The notes: generated from the letters alone by a model not told the origin. A stretch of 64,000 nucleotides of DNA from Pseudomonas sp. TH15 (GCF_016651105.1 NZ_JAEKEL010000001.1:3586001-3650000); one strand, 5' to 3'. Shown: positions 33,876 to 42,739, numbered from the stretch's first letter. Made by a program: numbers and translations.

Positions 33876-34553
33876 TCAGCCGAGCATTTTCAGCAGTTTT
33901 TCGGCAACGGCGGCGGAACTGGCAGGGTTCTGGCCGGTGACCAGTTGCCCATCGGCGACCACATGCACTTGCCAGTCGGCGACTTTCGAGTAACGGCCAC
34001 CGAGACGCTGGAACTCGTCTTCGATCAGGAATGGCACGACATCCGTCAGGCCGACCGCCGCTTCTTCGGAATTGGTGAAACCGGTGACTTCGCGATGCTG
34101 AATCAACGGTTTGCCATCAGCCCCGACCACATGACGCAATACGCCCGGTGCGTGGCAGACAAAACCGTGTGGCTTGTTGCTGCGGTCGAAGGCTTCGATC
34201 AAGGCGATCGAGTGTTTGTCTTCGGCCAGATCCCACAGCGGGCCGTGGCCACCTGGGTAAAACACCGCATCGAAATCATCAGCGCTGACGTCGGCCAGGC
34301 GTCCGGTGTTGGCCAGTGCCTGTTGGGCGGCCGGGTCATTGCGGAAGCGATCGGTTTCAGCCGTCTGTGCGTCGGGCTCATCGCTTTTCGGGTCGAGTGG
34401 TGGCTGCCCACCGGCTGGCGAAACCAGCGTGACGTCGGCACCGGCGTCCTTGAACGTGTAATACGGCGCGGCGAATTCTTCCAGCCAGAAGCCGGTTTTC
34501 TTACCGGTGTTTCCCAATTGATCGTGGGACGTTAGAACCATCAGGACTTTCAT
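33876..34553 (-). CDS. DJ-1/PfpI family protein (class I glutamine amidotransferase-like)
   Basis: The protein has 225 residues from the ATG at 34553 (MKVLMVLTSHDQLG). The nucleophile-elbow Cys is in GFVCHAPGVL near residue 137, and a conserved acidic residue is in the EEFAAPYY region near 25-31, the arrangement of Hsp31/YhbO-like members. Such proteins act as glyoxalase-III type enzymes or protein deglycases against methylglyoxal and related aldehydes. The gene lies between nemA and the TetR regulator and has its own copy of the shared operator, so it probably belongs to an electrophile-response regulon. Confidence 0.88.
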   Translation of the reverse strand: MKVLMVLTSHDQLGNTGKKTGFWLEEFAAPYYTFKDAGADVTLVSPAGGQPPLDPKSDEPDAQTAETDRFRNDPAAQQALANTGRLADVSADDFDAVFYPGGHGPLWDLAEDKHSIALIEAFDRSNKPHGFVCHAPGVLRHVVGADGKPLIQHREVTGFTNSEEAAVGLTDVVPFLIEDEFQRLGGRYSKVADWQVHVVADGQLVTGQNPASSAAVAEKLLKMLG

Positions 34554-34651
34554 AGAGCACCCTGGGTTGGCTGGGTGATATCGCGGCACGAGGGATTCGC
34601 GTTGCGTCGACACCCGGAATTCAGTTGACGGGGCGCAGCATAGTTTCCAAT

Positions 34652-34666
34652 TAGACCAGTCGTCTA
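34652..34666. promoter_or_regulatory. NemR-like operator upstream of the PfpI gene
   Basis: TAGACCAGTCGTCTA is a palindrome with five-base arms (TAGAC/GTCTA). It lies about 100 bases before the PfpI start and 60 bases from the related box at 34727, in the divergent promoter region. Confidence 0.72.
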
Positions 34667-34726
34667 GTATTTTTTTATCGGAAGATTTTTCGTCGGCAGG
34701 TGTGGCAAACTTCCCATCCTGTGAAA

Positions 34727-34741
34727 TATACGACTGGTCTA
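34727..34741. promoter_or_regulatory. NemR-like operator upstream of the TetR gene
   Basis: TATACGACTGGTCTA, read on the minus strand, differs by one base from the box at 34652. It lies 21 bases before the regulator start, well placed for autorepression. Confidence 0.72.
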
Positions 34742-34762
34742 TTGTTTGGTAATCAGCACCCC

Positions 34763-35347
34763 ATGAAACCGACCTACGACGATACTCGCCAACATTTGCT
34801 CGACACCGGCCACCGGATGATGGCCGAGAAGGGCTTCACCAGTGTCGGGCTCAACGAAATCCTGCAAACCGCCGGCGTGCCCAAGGGCTCGTTCTATCAC
34901 TACTTCAAATCCAAAGAGCTGTACGGCCAGGCCTTGCTTGCGGATTACTTCGTTGGCTATCTGGCGGACATGCAGCAACGCCTGACGTTGCCTGGGCTGA
35001 CGGCGTATGAACGGCTGATGGATTACTGGCAGGGCTGGCAGGATCGCTGCACCCTGGAAGGTCACGGCGACGAATGTCTGGTGGTGAAACTCAGTGCCGA
35101 AGTCGCCGACTTGTCCGAGTCGATGCGCCTCACCTTGCGTGATGGCGCCGAACAAGTGGTGGCGCGCATCACCGAATGCATCGAGCAGGGCCAGGCTGAA
35201 AAGAGCCTGCCCGAGGGCGATGCCCGGCAACTGGCGGAAACCTTGTACCAACTGTGGTTGGGCGCCAGTTTGCTGAACAAGTTGCAGCGTACGGGGCAAT
35301 CCTTGAATACGTCGATGGCCATGACCAGGCGACTGCTGCGCGCCTGA
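34763..35347 (+). CDS. nemR: TetR/AcrR family repressor, NemR-like
   Basis: The protein has 194 residues from the ATG at 34763. The N-terminal helix-turn-helix is clear (RHQLL-like start at 8-12, GFTSVGLNEILQTAGVPKGS at about 26-45, FYHYFKSKELYG following). The C-terminal part matches the TetR_C domain of NemR/YxaF-like proteins. E. coli NemR senses hypochlorous acid and electrophiles through Cys. Here two cysteines are seen, in DRCTLEG and DECLVVKL near residues 95-107. Operators lie before this gene, the divergent PfpI gene and nemA. The symbol is by similarity of setting and domain. Confidence 0.82.
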   Translation: MKPTYDDTRQHLLDTGHRMMAEKGFTSVGLNEILQTAGVPKGSFYHYFKSKELYGQALLADYFVGYLADMQQRLTLPGLTAYERLMDYWQGWQDRCTLEGHGDECLVVKLSAEVADLSESMRLTLRDGAEQVVARITECIEQGQAEKSLPEGDARQLAETLYQLWLGASLLNKLQRTGQSLNTSMAMTRRLLRA

Positions 35348-35363
35348 GCGCATGGCTACCCAG

Positions 35364-35388
35364 CGCCGACCTGGCGGACAGGTCGGCG
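35364..35388. terminator. Bidirectional stem-loop between the TetR and TonB-receptor genes
   Basis: Nine-base arms CGCCGACCT and AGGTCGGCG surround a seven-base loop, in the 54-base gap between convergent genes. The flanking T-tracts are short, so strength is uncertain. Confidence 0.55.
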
Positions 35389-35401
35389 TTGATAGCTCGC
35401 C

Positions 35402-37840
35402 TCAGAACTCTGGCGTGTACTTCACGCTGAACATCACATTGCGCGGATCGCCGAAGTTGTTGTTGCCATTGAGCTGGTTGTACGCGGCGGCGTAATAGCG
35501 CTTGTCGAACAGGTTGTTGGCGTTCACCGCCAGACCGATTTCCTTGCTCAACTGGTAGCCGAGGCGAGCGCTCCAGACGGTATAACCCGCCACGTCGTAG
35601 GTGTGTTCATAGCCCAGCGTATGGCTTTGCGTGGTGAAACCAAGGCCTGTACTGACGCGTTCCCAGTCGCCGCTGAACTGGTAGTCGGCCCACAGGCGCG
35701 CCATGTGTTTCGGGGTCCAGGTGCTGAAGACTTTGCCTTTGAGGTCGGTGTCTTCCAGGAACTTGGTGGTGTTGTAGGTGTAGCTGCCAGACAGTTGCAA
35801 GCCTGGCGCCACTTCACCGCCGACTTCCGCTTCGAAGCCCTGGCTGCGGACCTTGCCCGATGCCTTGGAGCAGTACCAGCCGCCGCAGACCATGCCCGAC
35901 GCGAGGTCGTTGATGGCGCGGTTCTCCTGGTCGTAGCGGAACAGCGCCAGCGAGGTATTCACCCGGCCATCCAGCAATTCGCCCTTGAGGCCGACTTCGT
36001 AGTTGCTGCCCACCACTGGTTTGAGCGCCGTGCCGCTCGCCGTGCGGTTGGTCTGCGGCTCGAACACGTCGGTGTAGCTGGCGTACACCGCCCATTCGCG
36101 GCTCAAGTCGTAGACGATACCGGCATACGGTGTGACTTCGCCGGTTTCGTTCATGGTGCTTTCCGGTTGAGGGATCGCCACATTGCTGAAGGCTCTTTGC
36201 GTTGCGTATTTGTAGCTGTAGTCGAACCAACTGACGCGCGAGCCCAGCACCAGAGTCAGCGAGTCGATCGGTTTTACGCGCCAACTGCCATACAAGCCCT
36301 TTTGGCGAATGTCGTATTTGCTCGGCGTTCCTTGGCCGCCCGGTGTGTTCAGTAGCCCTTCGTAACTGATGTCCGGCCGGTCATGGTCGATGTCGAAAAT
36401 CGTGTCAGTGCTGTTGGTGTTAAAGGTTCGAGCGTATTTGTCGTCGGACGTGTATTTGGAATAGTTGCCGCCGAGCATCACTTCGTGGGCCATCGACAAG
36501 GCTTCGAAGTGGCCGGTGACATTCATGTCGAGACCGAGTTTGGTCGAGTCGAAATCGGTGACGAAGTCCGCGTATTGAATGCCGCTGCCATCGGGGTTGA
36601 TACCGTCGCCGCTGGTTTGCAGACGCTGGCTTTTGCCCTTGTTGGTTTCATCCATGCGCACTGCGCCGACCTTGAATGCCCAATCGTCGTTGAAACGGTG
36701 CTCCAGATCGGCGTAAAGCGTGGTGACGTCGATGTCCAGATGGTTCCAGCGCGCGCCGCCGTAGGTCGATCGCGGCACATTCAACGGCTTGCCGTCGGAG
36801 TAGCGAGGCAGGCCACGGATCATCGGGCGTGACTCGCCATCAGAGTTGCTGATGGCCAGACCGAGCGTAGTGTCGTCGCGCAGATCGAAGTCCAGTGCGC
36901 CGTAGAGCGAGTGGGTTTTGCTCCATTCGTAATCGACGAACGACTGGCTCTGGTCTTCGTCGGCAACGAAGCGCCCGCGTACGGTGCCCGATGAATTCAG
37001 CGGGCCACCGGCATCCAGTTGCAGGCCGTAGTGATCCCAGGAGCCGGCCTTGCCGGTAATGGTCACGGTCGGCGCATTCTGACCGCGTTTGCGCACCAGA
37101 TTGATCGCGCCGCCGGGGCTGCCGGTGCCTTGCAGCAGGCCGGATGCGCCACGGAGAATTTCCAGGCGATCGAAGAAAATCAGATCCTGCGTCGCCCAGT
37201 TGCCCAAGCCATAGAAGTTGCGCGGGATCGGCACGCCGTCGTACTGCCAGTCATCGATCTGAAAACCGCGCGAGGTGAGGATCATACCTTTGCCCACGCC
37301 CTGAACACCGACCAGACCTGTGGTTTTGTTCGCCGCGTCCTTGAGATCGGTGAGGCCTTGGTCATCCATCTGTTTGCGGGTCATTACCGTGATCGACTGC
37401 GGAATTTCCTTCAGCGTATGAGTGCCTTTGCCGATGGTCACGGCACGCGCGGCGTAGGAGCCCGAGCCTTCGGTGGTGGCGTCGAAGCTGCGTTCGACGA
37501 TGTTCGTCGCGTCCAATTGCACGGCGGCACTGTTATCGCGGGCCGGCTCGACGCTGAAATTGCCTTGCCCCGTCACGCGCAACTGCAAACCGCTGCCCGC
37601 CAACGCTTTCTGCATGGCTTGTTCAGCGGGCATTTGGCCGGTCACTGCCGGCGCACGTTTGCCCTGCACCAGTGCCGGCTCCAGCGAAATGATCTGCCCG
37701 CTCTGGCCGGCGATGGCATTGAGCGTGCTGGCGAGAGGGCCTGCCGGCAGGTTGAACGTCAGGTCTTGCGCCAGCGCTGAAGTCGACAGCGTTGCCAATG
37801 CAACGGCAGCGGAAAGGTTACGGGGCCACGTGTTGAACAC
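35402..37840 (-). CDS. TonB-dependent siderophore receptor with N-terminal signalling domain
   Basis: The protein has 812 residues from a GTG at 37840 that follows an AGGAG sequence by six bases. After a signal peptide ending in STSALAQ, residues 25-100 form an STN domain (LTFNLPAGPLASTLNAIAGQ), which signals to a FecR-type anti-sigma factor. The plug follows (KEIPQSITVMTRKQMDDQG near 140-160), then the 22-strand barrel ending in terminal Phe (FSVKYTPEF). These are traits of ferric-siderophore transducers such as FpvA, FoxA or FiuA. The siderophore is unknown; none is made by neighbouring genes, so a foreign siderophore is plausible. fecR and fecI lie upstream on the same strand. Confidence 0.92.
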   Translation of the reverse strand: MFNTWPRNLSAAVALATLSTSALAQDLTFNLPAGPLASTLNAIAGQSGQIISLEPALVQGKRAPAVTGQMPAEQAMQKALAGSGLQLRVTGQGNFSVEPARDNSAAVQLDATNIVERSFDATTEGSGSYAARAVTIGKGTHTLKEIPQSITVMTRKQMDDQGLTDLKDAANKTTGLVGVQGVGKGMILTSRGFQIDDWQYDGVPIPRNFYGLGNWATQDLIFFDRLEILRGASGLLQGTGSPGGAINLVRKRGQNAPTVTITGKAGSWDHYGLQLDAGGPLNSSGTVRGRFVADEDQSQSFVDYEWSKTHSLYGALDFDLRDDTTLGLAISNSDGESRPMIRGLPRYSDGKPLNVPRSTYGGARWNHLDIDVTTLYADLEHRFNDDWAFKVGAVRMDETNKGKSQRLQTSGDGINPDGSGIQYADFVTDFDSTKLGLDMNVTGHFEALSMAHEVMLGGNYSKYTSDDKYARTFNTNSTDTIFDIDHDRPDISYEGLLNTPGGQGTPSKYDIRQKGLYGSWRVKPIDSLTLVLGSRVSWFDYSYKYATQRAFSNVAIPQPESTMNETGEVTPYAGIVYDLSREWAVYASYTDVFEPQTNRTASGTALKPVVGSNYEVGLKGELLDGRVNTSLALFRYDQENRAINDLASGMVCGGWYCSKASGKVRSQGFEAEVGGEVAPGLQLSGSYTYNTTKFLEDTDLKGKVFSTWTPKHMARLWADYQFSGDWERVSTGLGFTTQSHTLGYEHTYDVAGYTVWSARLGYQLSKEIGLAVNANNLFDKRYYAAAYNQLNGNNNFGDPRNVMFSVKYTPEF

Positions 37841-37940
37841 AACATTCTCCTGTTTTTGTAAAAGCGTCAGGAGATAGGTCGGATGAGAAATGAAAACCGG
37901 ACACAAACAAGAACGATTTTCATAAAATATTTTTTCGAGC

Positions 37941-38909
37941 TCATTTTTTGCCGATCAACGTCAGCCACGGGCTGTAGCGTTCCACACGAATCGGCAGGGT
38001 TTCGGCCAGGGCACCGAAGGTTCGTTCGGGATCATCGAGCGGGAACACGCCCTGCACGCGCAAACCGCGCACCTCAGGTGCTACGCGCACAAAACCGCGA
38101 TGGTAGGGGCGTAGCGCATCGACCACTTGCTCCAGCGACTCATCGAGCACATTCAATCTGCCGTTCAACCATTCGGCTCGGCGACGCTCGTCGTCGCGGG
38201 CAAAGGTGATGTTGCGCGAGGAGAGGACAACGGCCTGACCTTCGCGGACGATTTGTGTGGTGCCGTCAAACAACCGCGCTTCGACTGAATGCTGCAACAC
38301 CACCAGACGGCTGGCGTCCTGCTCCTGAGCGACGAGAAAGCGCGTGCCCAAGGCGCGCATGTCACCTTCGGCAGTGCGCACGATCAGCGGTCGGCTCGGG
38401 TCGGGTGCGACGTCGATCACCAGTTCGCCGTGGCGCAGAATGACCATGCGTTGCTGGCCATCGAAACGCAGATCCACCGCGCTGTCGGCGTTGAGGCTCA
38501 GGCGGCTGCCATCGCTCAAATTGAAATTCTGACGCTGGCCACGTCCGGTGTGCAGATCGGCCAGCAGCGACTCACCGAAATGGCTTTTGCTGCCAAGCCA
38601 CAGGCTGCCGCCAAGCAAGCCGAGGCCGGCAATCACGCGCAAGGCGTCGCGGCGCGAAGCGTTTGGCTGCAATAACACCTGACGGGCTTCGCCGGCCTGA
38701 CCGGGCAAGCGCCGATCCAGCGCGCGAACCGTATTGAACGAAGCGCCAAGGCGTTCGTGCAGTTTGTCCCACGCCTGACGGTGAGCACGATCGCTCGCCA
38801 GCCAGGCGTTGAAGCGCTCCTGCAGGGCGGCGTCAGGCGTACCCGCGCGCAGTGCGACCATCCAGTCGATGGCTTGCTCGCTGACCGGATCGAGGCGCGG
38901 CTTGCTCAT
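37941..38909 (-). CDS. FecR family anti-sigma regulator
   Basis: The protein has 322 residues from the ATG at 38909, which overlaps the stop of the sigma gene (ATGA). The N-terminal DUF4880-type cytosolic part (EQAIDWMVALRAGTPDAALQ and FNAWLASDRAHRQAWDKLHE) binds the sigma factor. A membrane segment lies near residues 90-107 (VIAGLGLLGGSLWLG). The periplasmic FecR domain follows (LSDGSRLSLNADSAVDLRFD; GDMRALGTRFLVAQE). It should pass the signal from the receptor STN domain to the sigma factor. There is no other FecR or receptor nearby, so the three genes form one unit. Confidence 0.92.
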   Translation of the reverse strand: MSKPRLDPVSEQAIDWMVALRAGTPDAALQERFNAWLASDRAHRQAWDKLHERLGASFNTVRALDRRLPGQAGEARQVLLQPNASRRDALRVIAGLGLLGGSLWLGSKSHFGESLLADLHTGRGQRQNFNLSDGSRLSLNADSAVDLRFDGQQRMVILRHGELVIDVAPDPSRPLIVRTAEGDMRALGTRFLVAQEQDASRLVVLQHSVEARLFDGTTQIVREGQAVVLSSRNITFARDDERRRAEWLNGRLNVLDESLEQVVDALRPYHRGFVRVAPEVRGLRVQGVFPLDDPERTFGALAETLPIRVERYSPWLTLIGKK

Positions 38910-39411
38910 GAGGCCATTTCGCACAGGTAGCACTGACGCAACGCCTGTTTCATGTAGCGGCTGACCGTGCGCTCCGACAGCCCGAGTTTTTGCGCAATCG
39001 CCACGTAGCTCAGGCCATCCAGTTGGCTGTAGAGGAACGTGGCTTTGACGATCAATGGCAAACCGTCGATCGCCCGGTCGATGGCGACCAGTGCTTCAAT
39101 CAATTGCAGTTGTTCTTCGGGGAGGGCACCAGCACCTCCGGCAACGCAGACAACCGCTCAATGTAAGCAAGTTCCAGTTTGCGTCGGCGATGACGGTCGA
39201 AGATCAGCCGCCGCGCAATGGTCGACAGGTACGCGCGCGGTTGTTCGATGGAGTCCGGATCGACGCGAGCCACCAGCAATTGGCAAAACGTATCGGCGGC
39301 AGTGTCCTCGGCGTCCGCGTGATTGCGTACCTGGCGATTGATGTGTTGCAGCAGCCAACGGTGATGGTCGCTGAAAAAGAATCCCAGCTTGCTGGACGGG
39401 GGAGATTGCAC
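38906..39411 (-). CDS. FecI-type ECF sigma factor, frameshifted
   Basis: Two overlapping frames (39411 to about 39123, then about 39118 to 38906) give about 168 residues, the usual FecI length. Region 2 is in the first half (FFSDHHRWLLQHINRQVRN; TAADTFCQLLVAR) and region 4 in the second (GLPLIVKATFLYSQLDGLSY; GLSERTVSRYMKQALRQCY). The start is GTG at 39411. One missing C in a C-run separates the halves. It should transcribe the receptor gene when ferric siderophore is bound. A Fur-box-like palindrome upstream fits iron control. Confidence 0.85.
39119..39122 (-). other. Frameshift site in fecI (G4 on plus strand, G5 expected)
   Basis: On the coding strand CCC TCC CCG AAG AAC should read CCC TCC CCC GAA GAA CAA. 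One added C gives PSPEEQLQLIEALVAID and joins both halves. Confidence 0.85.
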
Positions 39412-39431
39412 TGGTGGGCTTTCCAGATGTT

Positions 39432-39450
39432 AGTGAGAATCTCTCTCAAT
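39432..39450 (-). promoter_or_regulatory. Candidate Fur box upstream of fecI
   Basis: The coding strand reads ATTGAGAGAGATTCTCACT, about 20 bases before the sigma gene start. It keeps the GAGA...ATTCTCA symmetry of many Pseudomonas Fur sites but departs from the consensus in several bases. Iron repression of fecI is expected from the family. Confidence 0.45.
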
Positions 39451-39491
39451 ACTACCTGTGTCGCCAGAGCCAGCGCAATGTTCAAACCACA

Positions 39492-39588
39492 CCCTGTAGG
39501 AACCGAGCTTGCTCGCGAACGCGGTATCTCTGACGTGGCGATGTTGTGCCTGCTGTCGCCTTCGCGGGCAAGCCTTGCTCCTACAAGG
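39492..39588. repeat. REP pair (inverted, about 97 bp)
   Basis: The left arm (CCTGTAGGAACCGAGCTTGC) and the right arm (GGGCAAGCCTTGCTCCTACA) are inverted REP units of the GTAGGAGC-AGCTTGC type with a 45-base spacer. The stop of the TrmK gene lies inside the right arm. Confidence 0.75.
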
Positions 39589-40318
39589 CTGGCGACTGTT
39601 CAACAACGGCAATGGAGGCGGTGCTCGTCAACAATTCGCTGATCCACTGTGCTTGCCGGGCGATGTCTTGCACCTTTTCCTCGGGCACGGCCTGCCGCGC
39701 CCGGGCGAAGTTGGTCAGGGTCTTCTGCTTCTCGCGCAGGATGCGCTGCCACTTGGCCAGGAACACTGGGCTGCGTGCCTGCATTTGCAGCGGGCCGAAG
39801 TACAGTTCCTCGGCGGTGTACATCACCGCTGCTGCGCGCTCGGCGACGATGATTTCGTAGTCGAAGCGGTTTTCCCGCAGCAGTTCCTCGCAGAGGATGC
39901 GGTAGCCATTTTCCATCAGCCATTGGCGCAGTGGCTGCTCGCCGCCGTTGGGCTGCAGGATCAGCCGCTCCTGGCCGCTCAGGCGCGATTTACCGTTGTC
40001 GAGGATGTCGCGGATCGTTTCGCCGCCCATGCCGCAGATGCTGATCGCCGTGATCCCGTCGCCCGGCTCGATCGCCGCCAGGCCATTGCCCAGGCGCACG
40101 GTGATCTGCTGGTCCAGGCCGTTCTCGCGCACGGTGCGTTCGGCCGAGCGGAACGGCGTCAACGCCACTTCGCCAGCCACCGCAGCTGCAATGACACCCC
40201 GGCGCATCAGTGCCACCGGCAGATAGCCGTGATCCGAGCCGATATCGGCCAGCCGTGCGCCAGCTGGCACGTGCGCAGCCACACGCTCCAGGCGCATGGA
40301 CAATGTCTGTTCGTTCAA
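39581..40318 (-). CDS. trmK: tRNA (adenine(22)-N1)-methyltransferase TrmK family protein
   Basis: The protein has about 245 residues from a TTG at 40318 (LNEQTLSMRLERVAAHVPAG); the longer frame upstream lacks family similarity. The AdoMet-binding motif ARLADIGSDHGYLPVAL lies near residue 20-36, and ISICGMGGETI near 95 is characteristic of TrmK/YqfN. The family methylates N1 of A22 in tRNA in Bacillus. Pseudomonas members are less studied, so the target is inferred. The gene stands alone between an iron-uptake set and an alcohol dehydrogenase. Confidence 0.85.
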   Translation of the reverse strand: MNEQTLSMRLERVAAHVPAGARLADIGSDHGYLPVALMRRGVIAAAVAGEVALTPFRSAERTVRENGLDQQITVRLGNGLAAIEPGDGITAISICGMGGETIRDILDNGKSRLSGQERLILQPNGGEQPLRQWLMENGYRILCEELLRENRFDYEIIVAERAAAVMYTAEELYFGPLQMQARSPVFLAKWQRILREKQKTLTNFARARQAVPEEKVQDIARQAQWISELLTSTASIAVVEQSPAL

Positions 40319-40463
40319 CGGCAACCCCTGCTCAACACAAACCTGCGGCATTTGCGGCCGCAAAGGGGTGCGACTTTGTCGAGCAACGCCGGGCATGTCA
40401 AATCCCGGCGACAGAATCGAGTCTGCCCATTGGCAGCTCCTTGCTGCCAAAGGGCTTGTGCGG

Positions 40464-41513
40464 TCAGCCCGCGAGGGTGGCGTTGTCGATCACAAAGCGA
40501 TACTTCACGTCGCCCTTGAGCATGCGCTCGTAGGCGTCGTTGATCTGCTCGGCGCGGATCAGTTCGATGTCCGAGACGATGCCGTGCTCGGCACAGAAGT
40601 CGAGCATCTCCTGTGTCTCGGCAATGCCGCCGATCATTGACCCGGCAATCGTGCGCCGCTTCATGATTAGGTTGAACACGTTCGGCGATGGATGCGAAGT
40701 GGCCGGCGCGCCGACCAGCGTCAGTGCGCCATCGCGCTTGAGCAGCACGAGGAAGGCATCGAGATCGTGCGGTGCCGCGACGGTGTTGAGGATCAAATCG
40801 AAACTCTTCGCGTGCACGGCCATTTCCTCGGCATTGCGCGACACCACTACCTCATCGGCACCCAACGCTTTTGCCGCGTCGCGCTTGGATTCGGAAGTGG
40901 TAAAGGCCACGACATGCGCGCCCAGGGCATGCGCCAGTTTGATGCCCATATGACCGAGGCCACCGATGCCGACCACGCCGACTTTCTTGCCCGGCCCGGC
41001 GTTCCAGTGACGCAGCGGCGAGTAGGTAGTGATACCCGCGCACAGCAGTGGAGCAACGGCCGCCAGTTGCGCTTCGGGGTGGCGGATGCGCAGCACGTAG
41101 CGTTCGTGCACGACGATGTTTTGTGCGTAGCCGCCGAGCGTCCAGCCCGGTGCGTCCGGGGTCGGAAAGTTGTAGGTACCGATCATGCCGTCGCAGTAGT
41201 TTTCCAGACCGCTTTCGCAGTCGTCGCAGTGTTTGCAGCTGTCGACGATGCAACCGACACCGACCAGATCGCCAACCTTGTAATCCGCCACGTGCACACC
41301 GACGGCCGAGACGCGACCAACAATTTCGTGACCCGGAACGCAAGGAAATTGCGTGCCAGCCCATTCGGCGCGGACCTGATGCAGGTCCGAGTGGCAGATG
41401 CCGCAGAACGCGATATCGATCTGCACGTCATGGGCTGCCGGCGCGCGACGCTCGATCTGCATGGGTTCCAGGGGTTTATCGCCAGCGTGGGCACCGTAGG
41501 CTTGTACAAGCAT
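40464..41513 (-). CDS. Zinc-dependent NAD(P)-linked alcohol dehydrogenase (YahK/AdhC-like)
   Basis: The protein has 349 residues from the ATG at 41513. Catalytic zinc ligands are in FCGICHSDLH near residue 37 and PGHEIVG near 59. Structural zinc ligands are in CIVDSCKHCDDC and ENYCDG near 90-110. The nucleotide-binding loop VGVVGIGGLGHMGIKLAHA lies near 175-195, and the following FTTSESKRD suggests NADP preference, as in YahK and cinnamyl alcohol dehydrogenases. It reduces aldehydes of broad range in the cytosol. Divergent from the sugar dehydrogenase gene, with 187 bases between. Confidence 0.88.
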   Translation of the reverse strand: MLVQAYGAHAGDKPLEPMQIERRAPAAHDVQIDIAFCGICHSDLHQVRAEWAGTQFPCVPGHEIVGRVSAVGVHVADYKVGDLVGVGCIVDSCKHCDDCESGLENYCDGMIGTYNFPTPDAPGWTLGGYAQNIVVHERYVLRIRHPEAQLAAVAPLLCAGITTYSPLRHWNAGPGKKVGVVGIGGLGHMGIKLAHALGAHVVAFTTSESKRDAAKALGADEVVVSRNAEEMAVHAKSFDLILNTVAAPHDLDAFLVLLKRDGALTLVGAPATSHPSPNVFNLIMKRRTIAGSMIGGIAETQEMLDFCAEHGIVSDIELIRAEQINDAYERMLKGDVKYRFVIDNATLAG

Positions 41514-41700
41514 GGGAACGTCCTCAATCGGTTTGTCGTGGGAACATTCTTGGGGTTTTGCCCACGCGTGCAGTAGTGCATTCCTGTGCAATCCTTGCCT
41601 GATCCTGCGAGACCTTGTGACGTTGCGCCGACAGACGCTCGCCCTGTTTGCAGGTAATCTGCCGGTTCTGACTAAAACAAAATCAAATCAGGAGTCATTG

Positions 41701-42630
41701 ATGCAACCGATCCGTCTCGGTCTGGTGGGCTACGGCAAGATTGCCCAGGATCAACACGTCCCCGCTATCAACGCCAACCCTGCGTTCCAGTTGGTGTCTG
41801 TCGCAACCCAAGGGCAGCCCTGCGCCGGGGTTGAGAACTTTCAGTCTTTGAGCGAGCTGCTGGAAAACGGCCCGCAGGTCGATGCGATTGCGTTTTGCAC
41901 TCCGCCGCAAGGACGATTCGCTCTGGTGCAGCAAGCGCTGGCCGCTGGTAAACACGTGCTGGTAGAAAAACCGCCGTGCGCCACCTTGGGTGAAGCGATG
42001 GCACTGGTGAATCAGGTCGGGGAGCAGGGCGTCAGCGGTTTGTTCGCCTGGCATTCACGCTACGCGCCCGGCATCGAAGCGGCCCGTGACTGGCTGGCCA
42101 GCCGCACCCTGCAAAGCGTGCAGATCGACTGGAAGGAAGACGTGCGCAAGTGGCACCCCGGCCAGACATGGATCTGGCAACCCGGCGGCCTGGGCGTCTT
42201 CGATCCCGGTATCAATGCCTTGTCGATTGCAACCCATCTATTGGCGCTGCCGCTGTTCGTTGAGTCTGCCGAACTGCGAGTCCCCGGCAACTGCCAGTCG
42301 CCTATTGCCGCTTCCATCAAGATGTCTGACGCGCGCCACCTCGATGTCCGCGCGGAGTTTGATTTCGACCACGGTCATGATGAACTCTGGAGCATCGAAA
42401 TTCGCTGCACCGAAGGCATCCTGCGACTGGACAACGGCGGCGCACTGCTGAGTATTGACGGGGTGCGCCAAGCCGTCTCGGAGGAGGGCGAGTACGCGGC
42501 GGTGTATCGACATTTTCAACAGCTGATTGCCGACAAAACCAGTGACCTGGACCTCCAACCGCTGCGACTGGTTGCCGATAGCTTTTTTGTCGGCAGTCGG
42601 GCGTTGGTTGAGCCGTTCTTCGACGCCTGA
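41701..42630 (+). CDS. Gfo/Idh/MocA family oxidoreductase, probably D-galactose 1-dehydrogenase
   Basis: The protein has 309 residues; ATG at 41701 follows an AGGAG by eight bases. The N-terminal Rossmann motif is LGLVGYGKIAQDQHVPAI, and EKPPCATLGEA near residue 95 is the conserved EKP motif. The C-terminal part carries KEDVRKWHPGQTWIWQPGG and GVFDPGINALSI, which I associate with the galactose dehydrogenase (Gal) subgroup of Pseudomonas. It would oxidise D-galactose or a related sugar to the lactone with NAD. Other aldose substrates are possible. No further sugar genes are adjacent. Confidence 0.8.
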   Translation: MQPIRLGLVGYGKIAQDQHVPAINANPAFQLVSVATQGQPCAGVENFQSLSELLENGPQVDAIAFCTPPQGRFALVQQALAAGKHVLVEKPPCATLGEAMALVNQVGEQGVSGLFAWHSRYAPGIEAARDWLASRTLQSVQIDWKEDVRKWHPGQTWIWQPGGLGVFDPGINALSIATHLLALPLFVESAELRVPGNCQSPIAASIKMSDARHLDVRAEFDFDHGHDELWSIEIRCTEGILRLDNGGALLSIDGVRQAVSEEGEYAAVYRHFQQLIADKTSDLDLQPLRLVADSFFVGSRALVEPFFDA

Positions 42631-42650
42631 ACACAACGCCGTGCACATAA

Positions 42651-42734
42651 CCCTGTAGGAGCTGCGGCACGCTGCGATCTTTTGATCTTTATTTCAGGAT
42701 CAAAAGATCGCAGCGTGCCGCAGCACCTACAGGG
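42651..42734. repeat. REP-type palindrome (about 84 bp)
   Basis: Arms CCCTGTAGGAGCTGCGGCAC and GTGCCGCAGCACCTACAGGG enclose a GCGATCTTTTGATC-type core that is itself inverted. It lies between convergent genes, where a long hairpin may serve as terminator. Related copies lie at 50448 and 53467. Confidence 0.85.
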
Positions 42735-42739
42735 CGATT

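Noticed and set aside
33781..34741. Repeats as part of a mobile element
   Set aside because: The three 15-mers each sit at a gene start next to a TetR-type gene and are palindromic, as expected of operators.
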